Part shown: one piece after another, positions 41,607 through 52,751 of the stretch
How positions within the stretch are numbered: position 1 is the first letter of the stretch
Layout of the letters: every line of letters begins with the position of its first letter
Assembly (NCBI GenBank): GCA_025617375.2
Contig: JAMYGW020000005.1
Location: 1,674,001-1,738,000 of the forward strand
DNA: 64,000 bases
Direction: 5' to 3'
From: Acarospora socialis
Lineage: Eukaryota > Ascomycota > Lecanoromycetes > Acarosporales > Acarosporaceae
Program-made: the position numbers and the translations under genes
Notes under the pieces: generated by a model
The model's input: only the letters and a program-made list of their open reading frames with translations
The model's database searches: none
Told to the model about the DNA's origin: nothing

Positions 41607-41688
41607 GTAGTACCGCACCTGACCTCACCATGATCACCATCTTTCCACCCTTCTGGTATGGGCTAACATGGCTATCGTCTGGGTGCAG
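41607..41688 (+). other. Probable intron in the 5' UTR of the YTH gene
   Basis: Donor AAG|GTAGT at 41607, branch-like GCTAAC at 41662-41667 and acceptor GTGCAG ending at 41688 form a well-spaced 82-nt intron. The ATG at 41668 falls between branch site and acceptor, so it would be removed. This is why the start at 41728 is preferred. Confidence 0.55.
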
Positions 41689-41727
41689 CAGTGGTGGGCG
41701 CTCCCTGTCATATTAGAAGAACCACCC

Positions 41728-44031
41728 ATGGGCGATAGATTTGGACAGGAAGGTCGACAGCCATCGAGGGATTTACCCAGCACATCTCCAAACCCACGGC
41801 GCGACGTTGATGACGGTAGCGATCTCTCAGCATTAGGTACGATTCATGACCACCGTCCAGCGCTTGGTGACTCGTGGAGAATTCACTCGGGGGGGATGCC
41901 ATCTGACATTGGCGCAGCACACCCTCATGACAGCAAAGCATCATACGAAGTTCCCCTTCAAGCACCTACACATCAACAACGTCCGGAAGGGTTGCGCTCG
42001 ACCAACGCGACCGGCCAAGCTTTGACTTCGTACGGGATGGCCCAGAACCAACGACCGGCGACGCTGAACATGGGTGGGATGGCGGGCGCATTGCCAGATT
42101 ATCAGTCCTCAGCCCAACCGTACGGGCAACAACCAAACCAACAAAGATTTCCTTCCGGACCCTCGACATCCGCTCTCGTCTATCAATTACAGCAGATCTC
42201 GCAGTTTGCAGGCCAAACGGCGATGAGCAATCCTGCTTATAATCCACAATACGCTCAACACTATCCTGCAATGTATCAGCAAGGTCAACACGTTCCTCAG
42301 GGTGCTTCGGGATATGGGCAGATGCAACCAGCGCAGCAGTCGCACTCCGGAGGGCCGAGTCCCCTCCAGCCGCACTATCCTGGACCTTCTTACTTTTCAC
42401 AACAACAACAACAGCAACAACAGCAGCAGCAGCAGTACCTCTACTATCCAACCTCCTATACCCAGCAAATCCCCGCAGGGCAGGGCATGCCCGGTCGTGC
42501 AGCACCGTATCCGCCAGGCTATGGTCGGCGATTGAGCTTGTCATACGGTCAGGGCACTACAGGCCATGAAGGACCTGACTACGGCATGGCCAATGCCAGT
42601 TTCGCCTCTCAGGGTGGGTTTCCACCTGCTGGTGTCATAAATGTTGGCGATCCGACCGGACGTCATTTGCGCCCGGGAAGTGTACCACGTATGTCGCGCG
42701 TTGAACAAGCTCCACTAGAGCGCCGGAAACTGACATGATTTCTTACGTTGTAGCGAAGAGTAGAGCAAGCTCAAGTCCGAGTCCTGTCGGGCCTTCAATC
42801 CCTCGTGGACCTCCTCGGAAACCCCGACAATCAGGTCATGCGCTTTGGGTGGGCAACCTCCCGCCTGGCACGAACGTTGTCGACCTCAAAGATCACTTCT
42901 CACGGGACGCAACAAAAGACATTGAAAGCGTCTTCCTGATTTCGAAGAGCAATTGTGCCTTTGTGAACTATCGGACCGAAGCTGCTTGCGCTGCAGCCAT
43001 GAGTCGATTTCACGACTCCAGGTTCCATGGAGTTCGACTCGTCTGTCGGTTACGGAGAAACTCGACGACACCGGTTCCTGGTGTACCCACGGGACCCGCC
43101 GCTTCGTTGCCACCTCCTTCAACTGAAGCGCAGAAGCACACCGCATCGGACATGGGGCCCGAAGGTTCGGCGCAGGTTGAGGAAAAGGCGAGAACGACAG
43201 AGCAGTCGGGAGAAGGGGAGCGACCAGCAAAAGCAAGTGAGAAATTCTTCATCGTGAAGAGCCTAACGGTCGAAGATTTGGAGCTGAGCGTACGGAATGG
43301 CATCTGGGCAACTCAGGCGCATAACGAGGCGGCTTTGAACAAAGCTTTTGAGGTACGGACATGCTGAAACCAGAATCTGATTCAGGAGTCGAGCTGATTC
43401 AATATAGTCTGCTGAGAACGTTTATTTGATCTTTTCAGCCAACAAGTCTGGCGAATACTTTGGCTACGCTAGAATGACCTCGACCATCAATGAAGAGGCA
43501 TCGGCTTCTATTGAGTGGGCTCCAAGGGCGGAAGCAACGATCGATGACCCTGACCTCCCCCGAGCGATTCCCACGAACGCGACCGAGTTCGCGCCGAAAG
43601 GGCGTATCATCGACGACTCTGCACGTGGGACGATATTTTGGGAGGCAGATCAAGAGGAAGAGGAGGAAGAACGCTCCAAATCGCCTGCCTATGACGCAGA
43701 TGAATCTAAAGGGCGCAAAAGTGAGGACGAAGGCGAAGAGACTGTTGCCCCTGTGACTCAAGCATTTGGAAAGCCTTTCAGGATCGAATGGATATCCACC
43801 ACCCGTCTCCCTTTCTACCGCACCAGAGGGCTGAGAAATCCCTGGAACGCGAACAGGGAGGTCAAAATTGCCAGAGATGGCACCGAGCTGGAAACCAACG
43901 TGGGCCGAAGGCTGCTTCAGATGTTTCATCGTCCACTCCCTGCAGCATCCGCACTACCGCCGGCTGGCCCAGTTGCCCAGCCGGTGCACATGTCCATGCA
44001 CATGGCATACCCCACCATGCGCCCATATTGA
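41728..44031 (+). CDS. RRM + YTH domain RNA-binding protein (putative m6A reader)
   Basis: Three exons (41728-42688, 42754-43352, 43408-44031) give 727 residues in phase. Residues 1 to about 335 are Gln/Pro/Tyr/Gly-rich and low complexity, with a polyGln run encoded by CAA/CAG repeats at about 42400-42436. An RRM follows at about 350-425 ('HALWVGNLPPG' as RNP2, 'CAFVNYRTE' as RNP1). A YTH domain spans about 490-690: 'EKFFIVKSLTVEDLE', 'NGIWATQ' (a cage Trp), 'VYLIFSANKSGEYFGYARM', 'FRIEWISTTRLPF' and 'NPWN'. An acidic, Glu-rich insert (about 43650-43750) interrupts the YTH fold. YTH proteins bind N6-methyladenosine in RNA; the combination with an upstream RRM occurs in fungal homologues. Role in mRNA decay or development is inferred. 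Confidence 0.9.
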
Positions 44032-46911
44032 TCATAACGCATTCTGTTCAAATATTTCGAAGTGGAAGTGTGCATTCTGGGCCATGGGTGAGTTATGGTG
44101 ATTGCTTGCTGTGCAAGCACTCCCTTTACATTGCCCCTTGGCCCTTTGTGGTGTTTTCGGTCAATTTACATTTCGATCTTCTCTCGAGAGCATTGTAGGA
44201 TTAGGCTCGGAACTGTCATCTCCCCTGCATCTACCGGGCCGGGCGCCATTTTCGCCGTTTTCGCCATCATCCCACATCTTCTTCCTTTCGTCTCACCAAG
44301 CAACGATTTTCCTCACGTCAAGTCACGAAGGGCATGCGCATACGAAGCGTTGGAGTTGCAACTGCTGTTAGGGCTTGTTACGCGAATGTCGATAACACAC
44401 AGGCACCGCAATCGCCACCACCACCATCTAGTCCTTTATATTTTTTTCTTTATCTTCGTTTTCATTTATTTCATCATCTAATATCCATGTACGTAATCTA
44501 GATACGGGTTTCTCTCTGGTCGTGTTCCGAGTAACTCCTCAGTGACAGCCTCAATTTTCTGCGCTGCCTTCAACGTCGAGCCACATAGCTCGGTCAAATC
44601 GAGGTACTGTCGTCGGTATAAGGTACACATTAGTACGTAGATATTTCACGGTCAAAATGCTCCCACCCAAACTTCGAATTTCGATAAAGTATTTGCCAGA
44701 TAGGCGAGCTACAAGGCGCTAACGGAACGTTTAAATTCAATGGACTTTTCGCGCGCCCTGAACGGTGGGTTCATTCGGAGGTCTTTCCGACATGGGAAAG
44801 GAGGCACGAGGGCGGAGACAGAACCTTTGCGCCACAGTTCGTTCGGCTGGTGGGGAACCCGTCGTGAAGGAGAATTACAAGTATGAGTCCGGTGGGCGGT
44901 TGAGCCGTGCTGTGTAAGGTTTGCGTGTGGCTTGAACTGCCTTGGGGCTGTGCTTGCTTGCCTCTTCCAATACGAGTTCATTGAATCGGCGAGGTTTGAC
45001 TTCTTGTCCCTATGGATGGAGGGTGGCTACTCTGTAATGAAGAGATATACTTCGAATGTCTTTGAATTCGCAAACGGTCGAGTGTGATCACTATACCGAG
45101 CACAGTGCAACCGTGATGACTAAGCAGCTCTGCAGGCGACCGCTTCGGCCGAGGGCGTCACCACACCGAGCATACGCTCAGCTGCGACAGAAGTGATCAA
45201 GTGGCGATGCTATTGATTGTTCGGTTTTCGTCAGCAACGGATTGTCTCCTATCAAGATCTAGGCTGCTGCGAAATGGCAATCTAACAATCTTCTCCGCCC
45301 AACACCGCTACCAGGTCCTCTACCCTTCTCTTCATCTTCGGACTAATTTACTCGTACCGATTATCACCCCCTGTCCTGTCTCCAAACCATCTGACTTTGA
45401 GACAAAATGTCTTTGGTCTGTTTGATGCATTTCGGGTCCTTGATTAAAGCTTTCCTTAACGTCAGGACGCTCGGCACGGCGCTGTAGATGAGAACTTTTC
45501 CCGTCCGCAGGCGAGGGGTATGCTTGATTGAGATAGACGCCCTCCCGTTGAGATTCTGCACAAGGGGCGGCTCAAAAAGGGCCCTGTTGTCACTCTGCCA
45601 GAGAACATGAGGCAGCCTGTACGACGGCGCGTTAAACTACAATTTGACCCACACGTACTTCCGACCCGAACCAAGAGCTACGACTATATGGCAGCAGGGC
45701 GCACATGGAAGCGTGAGGGGAAACTCACCGTCCTTGTACAGCTTGGGTTGCTCTCATGGCATGTATGGTCTGCAACAGGTTGCAAAGATGGTTGGGATCC
45801 TCGGGGGATGCGGAACCTACCAGTGTATCTTGTGTGAGCTTCTCGAGAGCTGGTTTGGAGAATGTCGATGACGATCCTCGGCGTCGAGGGTTGTGTTGCT
45901 ATGCTGACTGGGCTTACCAGACACGGAGAGCCTGTTGGGCAAGTGGCCAATCGGGGTGGCAAGGGTCAAGTGCGGTATTGCTCCCAGGTCTGGTTATGGG
46001 GTTGTCAAGGACGGCTGGGCGGGAAATTGGAGTGGATTCGTTCGTTGTTGTGCTTATGTTTTTCTTGGGAGGGTTTGATATGAGACGTAGCAAATGATCG
46101 ACTCAGACCTTACACATCAGGTATCTGAGAGTTCGAAGCACGGAGTATAAGGTCTCTGTTTCTTTATGAAAAGTTGACTCGGCACATAGACACCAGTATT
46201 GAAAGCCCTTGCCACGCATAGACTGTCACTTAGGCGACCATGAATGTACATGTAAAAGTCAGAGGTGGACAGCGAGACAGCTATTTTTATTTACAAGCCC
46301 ACTCTGTTCCATGGTTCACGGCTTGCAGACATATCGCCGGTCCTCTGCCTGCGATTGTGAAAAAGGGTCGTCCGTCGATCTGGTTTCGATGAGCTAGTTA
46401 GTCTCAATTGGTGTGCTTATTGATCCGAGTCTATGTCCATTTTGTACATTGAGCGAAGAGAAAACCGAAGCGGGCAGTATACAGATGGATCAGAAGAGCA
46501 GTCTGCTAGATGGCAACTTTAAGTTGCCTCGCGGTGGGCGCAGATATGACCAAGCCCATCCGCCAATCCACCCGATCATTCTCTGATTTGCATGGCGGCA
46601 AGGTGTTACTCCACACCTCGGCGGATGAGGGCGTGGGGGTGGGATCTGTCAAGGCACGAAGCTAGTGGCGGGACTGTACAGAAATTTAGTGAGTAGGACA
46701 CCTCCTTGGACTGCTGCAGGTGCTGGGGCTTGATTTGGCCGTGTCAGAGATTGTGAACTTGGACTTATGAGTTTCCAACTCCTAACGAGACATCGCCGCA
46801 GTGTAGTAGAGCGAAATATAGTGCTCGGTAGTCTCCCCTCAAGTCACTATGCAGAGAACGTGAAGGCTGTATTATCGTTGATGCGTCAGCTTTGCTTGTT
46901 CAAAAGGCTCT
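44032..46911. other. Intergenic region, no gene seen
   Basis: 2.9 kb with only short open stretches (for example 45462-45962 minus, 45607-46097 plus) that lack motifs and continuity. The left part is the 3' UTR side of the YTH gene, with a T-rich stretch near 44430-44480. Confidence 0.4.
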
Positions 46912-48945
46912 TCAAATGATAGTGATGGTTTCCCATCTGGCACTAGCTGACAATGCGTCGTGGCTATTGTGGTGTTCTTTCCGAAGGGTACCGACTCGGT
47001 GATAGTGATTCTCGATGCGCTCTCCATGTTCGTGGACTTCTTCGAGAAGCAGAAATGAAGTCCGGTAGGTGCGAGGATACTTGTAAGTAGCCATCCTGAC
47101 CATCCAATAAGGGTGGCGGCTTGGACGGTCCAGTTCGCCGTGGCGGTCCAATTTGCCATATTTGGTTCGAACTGGGTCCAGCAATTATTCAGGGACAAGA
47201 TACGATGACAGAGGTCCGCTACTCAGAAGCGCGATGTGGCCTTCGATGCTGATTGCTCCCATTACCTTTGTGGCCGTTTTGCTTTCGTTATCCAGGGTGA
47301 TATGAGCAGCCTTAAGTTTACTGTCGAAGGCAGTCTCGACGCGCTCGAAGCTTCCAGACATACCGGTACTGAATTATACGTTGGAATCTGAAGAAGCCCA
47401 GCTCCATTATGGAAAGCGGGTATCTAAACTCCCTTGTGCGAAGTCTTCGTCACCCTCGTCATATTTTGCCCCATGAGACCACAACAATCCGCGGAGAAGA
47501 TCCTCCTTCCACAGACCAGCAATGTACTCTTTGCACCATCCCTGTTCTTCGAATTCGTTGGCCAAGCCAGCAATAGCAGCCAACTTGTCAGAAGCGTACG
47601 TCAGAGCCCTGCGCGAGTAGTCCTGGACGACGATGTACCACATCTCAATATCAACTTGGGAATCTTTCTTCGAGTGAGTGTCAAAGCCTTTCAAAAACGG
47701 ATGGTAAGCCCGTTTCGTGCGATCTTCAAAGTAAGATCCTGTCCGACATTCCCAGCATAGTCTCTGCCGAGCGAAGTGCAAGACAGCTGTGGCGACAAAG
47801 CGTTCCTGCAACGCCCAAGCTCGTTGGCTGAGGGAGTTGGCCTCTAGCCGATGTTCGATCCCTTCATTCTCTCTAACGCACATCCAACCCTGCACCCCAT
47901 TCCCCATGTCTCCTGAAGCTAGCCAGGTGGTCCGATTGTAGAACAAACCTGCATTGCTGTTGGATGCATCCAAAGCTGAGATGACAAAGAGAGCGTCTCT
48001 GTAGACCTGTCCCATCGTCTTCGATTCGCGCTGCCAATCTGCGCTATCTCCTTGAATAATGCATAAAGCATCAACCCAGAGATACCAGACGCCTAGCTTA
48101 CGAGCCACGAGGACAGCATCGTGCTGGGTCTTGGCTAGCTCGGTCAATGCAAACCCTGCCTTCCTGGCTTGCAATGTCTCAGTAATGGTGGTGAACATTT
48201 GTTGCAGACCCCAGCAATAACTCAATGCGACGTATGGCGCAATCTTGCCGTTCGCTTCGAACAGAAAAGGGTCCTGGGACCCATCCGGAGGTCCAACATC
48301 TATGACGCGAGTAGGCAGACGAGACTTCCTGCCCTTACATAGTGTATGGTCCTGAGTGCAATCCGACAGCCATGACTTGATGCATTGATAAGCCGTTTCG
48401 GAGTCTGTTGGGTTCAGAAACCACTCCTGCCGGTTCGGCAAGCGGTCTGGCTGATGATCTGTTCGAAAATATGGTAAGAACACTTGCGCAATATTGGCAC
48501 TCCCACCCCAAAGATGAAATGCCCAAGGTTTTTCGTGAGTGCTTGTGATCGTGTGACTGTCGGGGGCCCCAAGAGGGTGGATGTCTGAGTGCGTGACAGT
48601 GATGTACATCTGAGAGGGTTCGACAACCATCCGGCCGTTCGATTGACGTACCAGATGCTGCCAAGGACCTCGAGAGAAAAACTGGCAAAGATTACATCCT
48701 TCCTTACCCGAAGTCTCGATTTGACTGGGATGCTCATAGAAGTCAAAGTTAAGTTCTGCGTGCCATTCGTTGATCGGAGTCTCCCTCATTCTCCATCGTG
48801 ACTGCTCGGTTGATTCACCGAAGCAGTCTCCGGTGATTATGTCACCTATGCAAGTCTTGCAGAGGTTGCATAGGCTGGGATTGATGGCCGAGCGGTCCTG
48901 GAAAAGTGGAGCAAGTCTTTGCCAATTGTAGCTGAAGTCTTAGAT
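46912..48945 (-). pseudogene. HET-domain gene interrupted by three in-frame stops
   Basis: The open part (48789-47407, 460 residues) is a heterokaryon-incompatibility (HET) domain protein. Visible motifs are 'YVALSYCWG', 'LGVWYLWVDALCIIQ', 'DWQRESKTMGQVYRDALFVISA' and 'QRAWALQERFVA'. Homology-like sequence continues in the same frame after the stop. TAA at 47407-47409 sits just before 'WSWASSD', where HET proteins normally have P-S-W-S-W-A-S. A second TAA is at 47374-47376 and a third at 47185-47187. A HET-like C-terminal part ('FLLLEEVHE...YHRVGT') then reads to 46912. There are no frameshifts. Upstream, the frame stays open to about 48945 with a Cys-rich N-terminus ('LCNLCKTC') but no ATG, so the true start needs an intron or is lost. 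It is a recent pseudogene or depends on readthrough. Confidence 0.8.
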
Positions 48946-50410
48946 CTCGGTGGTCTAGAGCTTGGCTGTGAGGAAGTCGAGTGTTCTGACATAATGTCAC
49001 GTTGGTGGCATTATGTGACCAGATAGCTATAATAGAGATGAGGTGTGCCAAAGCAACGGACTGCGGTACAAGGGAGTGGGGACAGCTCATAATGGAGGTG
49101 GCTTTCGTAGGGTGAAAAGTGAATATAAATACAGTCACAGCCAGCTCAGTAGACCCAAGACTCTTGGTGGCTCCCCTGTGAGTACTATGCCACCATTTTC
49201 CTCAGACTCAACTGCTAGTTCGTCCGCAGTTGACTCACACGGACCTATTCAGAGCTCAAACCAGTGGGGAAAGGATAGTTGCGAGGCCGAAGCTGTTGAT
49301 AAGGCCGCATCGTCGCGGTTGAAGCTTATCTTGCATGAGTCTACCCATGTGCCCAATTTGTGGCGTCTGCTCACCGCTCGACCCCATTAACTAGGGAGAT
49401 AGCAAGGTCTTACAGAAAGATAATCTTTTGGCAGTCGGACTTTCTCTAAGTACTCTCTTCTTTGTTTATTCTGGCGTGAGGTTCATGCGAGTATACGTTA
49501 GTGTTTCCTAAAACCATTCAAAAGCTGTCACTATGGCGTTGACGTTGTCGACTGAGAGCGAAGAAAAGCCTCCAGAACTCCTGCTGTAACGCCTGCAACG
49601 TCGGCTATAGCAGAGCACAGGAGACACTGGGGAGGAGGGCCGGTTTGAGGGCGGGGCCTCTTCTGCAAGAGAAATACTGAGCTTGAGACTGTGCGAGCAA
49701 GACCGTGTGCTTCTTAAGAGATTTGCAGGGCTAGAATACCGACCTGCAGCTTCATGATATGGAAGGTCAAACGGTGTTTGTGGGTGACAGCCGCAAGAAA
49801 CAAGGGCTAAAGCTGGTGACTGGCTTAACACAGGCTTGAGTACCGAATACGAGTAAGATCGGACCTACGCTTAAGTTGCTGATTAAATCTGGGAACAATG
49901 ATTGGTAACATGGAACAGAGCTCAGTGAAAACCCTCCGATCCGTGCAGGTATGCTTGCTTTCTACCTATGTTGCACTCTGTAATTTGTAAGGCCGAGGAA
50001 AACTCCGGAGGAAACGGTCCGAATGCCGATAGGTCGAAAGGTATTTTGTACTTCATGGAAGCTTCAAACGAACATGCATTAGCGCGCCCAGAAAACCGAT
50101 GCTGTCAGGGCTACTCCTACTAGGTATTGTACTCGTACATGTGGTCTGCTTTCGGCCTCCGAAACTTCGGCTTATATTTCGTATCTTATCTTACCTGAAT
50201 CTGAGTAAGCATCGATGATTGCATGCACTACCTATGCTTCTCAGGGACCCCAACAGTGACGCGCTGACTCGGGATTACTGGATGGCGGAGGCGGCTAGAG
50301 GGCCAGGACATGCCAGAGGATTAGTAACCATGTCTTGTTGTATATCGCCTCGAGTCTCATTCAATTCTTAAAAAGTTTCGCATCTTATACACTGGTCGCC
50401 CGTCTTCAAC
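48946..50410. other. Intergenic region, no gene seen
   Basis: Upstream side of the HET pseudogene and promoter of the hydrolase at 50411. No supported coding region. Confidence 0.4.
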
Positions 50411-51214
50411 ATGATGTTCGGAACGCTAGAGGCAGATGATTCGACATTACACCTGCCGCGCATACTATGCCTTCATGGAGGTGGTACCAACGCTACAATC
50501 TTCCGAGCTCAATGTCGCGTTCTTGAAAGGGCCCTCCGACCCACCTTCAGGTTATGTTATGCTCAAGCACCATTTCCGTCCGAGCCTGGTCCCGACGTGT
50601 TATCGGTCTATAAAGACTACGGACCGTTTCGGGCCTGGCTCCGCTGGCGCCCATCAGATCCAGAGATGGAGACCAAAGTTGTAGTCGAGCAGATCCACGA
50701 GTCTCTCAGGAATGCCATGGCCGAGGACGACCGGAAAGGCGCGACGGGCGAGTTTGTAGCGTTGCTAGGGTTCAGTCAAGGCGCGAAGATCTGTGCGAGC
50801 CTTTTGTTCTTACAGCAGGCCCGCGCAGAGATGTGCGGAGGCTACCACACGCCCGTCCCAAATTTTCGATTTGCAGTACTCATGGCTGGACGAGCACCGC
50901 TGGTCGCGTTGGATCCAGAGCTCGACCTGTCGTCGGGGCTTGTCGATGCAGCATGCCCGTCCGGCACCCCAGCCCAACAAAGCATCATCGCCGCCGAGCA
51001 CCGTTTGCGCTTACCGACGATACACGTTCATGGGTTGCAAGACCCAGGTCTTGACCTACACCGGAAGCTGTTGCATCAGTGCTGCGACGAAAGACACACG
51101 AGGCTCATCGAGTGGGACGGTAATCACCGAATTCCGATCAAGTCAAAAGATGTTACTCCCCTCGTGGAAGCGATACTCTCCACGGCGGAAAAGACGGGGG
51201 TATCAGTGGCTTAG
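50411..51214 (+). CDS. FSH1/LovG-type serine hydrolase
   Basis: Single exon, 267 residues. It has an alpha/beta-hydrolase fold with an N-terminal strand and oxyanion loop ('ILCLHGGGTNATIF'), nucleophile elbow 'GFSQGA' (Ser about 122), acid in 'HGLQDPG' (Asp about 211) and catalytic His in 'WDGNHRIP' (about 239). This is the serine hydrolase family named after yeast Fsh1. In moulds its members include LovG, a thioesterase that releases polyketides, and others of general ester hydrolysis. It lies about 4.6 kb from the A-T-TE synthetase gene, separated by an acyltransferase gene, so a helper role in product release is possible but unproven. Confidence 0.88.
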   Translation: MMFGTLEADDSTLHLPRILCLHGGGTNATIFRAQCRVLERALRPTFRLCYAQAPFPSEPGPDVLSVYKDYGPFRAWLRWRPSDPEMETKVVVEQIHESLRNAMAEDDRKGATGEFVALLGFSQGAKICASLLFLQQARAEMCGGYHTPVPNFRFAVLMAGRAPLVALDPELDLSSGLVDAACPSGTPAQQSIIAAEHRLRLPTIHVHGLQDPGLDLHRKLLHQCCDERHTRLIEWDGNHRIPIKSKDVTPLVEAILSTAEKTGVSVA

Positions 51215-52751
51215 CATGTGAGAATAACGCTCGATACTTCGCTCAGATTTAGACCATATTCTGGAGTTTTGGGAGGGCGTCGGAGATATCTAGCTTGAAG
51301 ATAGACATGCCAGCAGGATACACTGGGGCTATTGGGTGGGGGAGGGCGCGGTTGAGTGAATTCGAGGAGGAAGCTGAGTCTTTGGTCGTCGAATCTTCGT
51401 CAAATGTGTGTTGGTTTAAGATCAAATTGCTTACAGAAAAGCGACCTTCTGGCTCATAGGTACCTGCATATCGATTCTTGGATCAAACAGATGTCGACAC
51501 AGGAGAATCATTACAGGAATTACGGCGTTATCAAAGCTCATGACTGTCATTAAGCCTACCTCGGTTCCAATCCTAAAGCAAGCTCTAACACTCGTCACCA
51601 CCTTCCCCATCCCCCAATACTCAATCGTCGCATCCTCCAACTTCATCGTCATCTTCCACCTCCCCATACCCGACCACCAGTCCTATTCTCCTCGGTGCTA
51701 CAAGTCCCCTCAGCATACACCCCCCAGTCCGTCATTACCATCCAGTCCTTCCCCGTCTCCATCATCTTCTTACCCCCCACCTACCCCAAACACGCCTTCT
51801 TCGAAAATACTCCACTAGCAAAAGCTTTCAACGGCCTTCCCGTCTCTCGTTAGCTCTCCCTGCCTCCCTTTCCCCCTCTGGCAATGCTGGCTGGACCATA
51901 TCAAGATCCACCCCAGCTACCCGGCTGGACGCGTCGAGCAGGAGACATAGGGCGGACACATGTTCGGCGCGTGCGTGGCTGTGAAGAAGGGCGTCGGCCT
52001 CGCCCTCGCCCTCGACCCAGAAGCGTTGTCGATATTGTCGCAGGAGAAAACCAAGACCTTCGTCATGCTGGGGCCCAAGGGACGTAAAGGCAAAACGGGC
52101 GAGATGCTTGGAGACGTTTCAATCTTGACATAAAACGAAAATCATCGTAGAAACTCCCTCGACCTCATACAGACGCCACACAGAGAACAACCGTCGACAA
52201 GTCAGGCATCCGCTCATTCTAGCATCTTTTTTTCCGGCTGACGTCCATCCTCGACACCCGCGTATTGCGCCGCGTGACTCGCTTCCCGCCCGCCTCAAGG
52301 TCAATGTCGAGTCTCGCTGGTGCCCAGAACCGTATCATCGGAAAGACCTACGAGGCTGTCGGAGTAGCGGATATTTTGGACGGCATGGAGGTCACCGCCG
52401 GGTTTCATGGAGGTCATCGCCGGGTTTCCTGAAGGTGAAGAAAGGGGGACTGGGACTCAGAGAGATGGGTAGATAATTGTGAGAACGGGTTTGGGAAGAG
52501 GGAATGCGGAATATGAAGGTGGAGATGGTGTCTTTGGGGGTTTAGGGTGAGGGGGCGATTGGGATGATGTTGGGTGGGGCTGGCGGCGGTGGACTTGGTG
52601 GACGGTGCTTGAGATTGCTGTGAGGGATAGGCATTCGGGTCATCACGAGGATAAGTGTAGATTTCTTCTGCTAACTGCTTACTATCCAGGATACTTCACA
52701 CATATACCCCTAAGGCTATGACTTTCCGCCTTTCATAGTTACGAGCCAATA
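51215..52751. other. Gene-free stretch with skewed tracts, possible decayed coding sequence
   Basis: No intact gene. The plus strand is C-rich and proline-coding at about 51700-51800, and G-rich at 52430-52600. Short frames such as 51960-52130 ('MFGACVAVKKGVGLALALD') look protein-like but break quickly, which may mean a decayed gene. I do not recognise the family. Confidence 0.35.

Noticed and set aside
41668-41727. Upstream ATG at 41668 as the YTH protein start
   Set aside because: It lies between a branch-like GCTAAC and a good acceptor, so it is probably intronic; the next ATG at 41728 is preferred.
45462-46097. Overlapping small frames on both strands near 45.5-46.1 kb
   Set aside because: No motif, no splice continuity, mutually overlapping; treated as non-coding.
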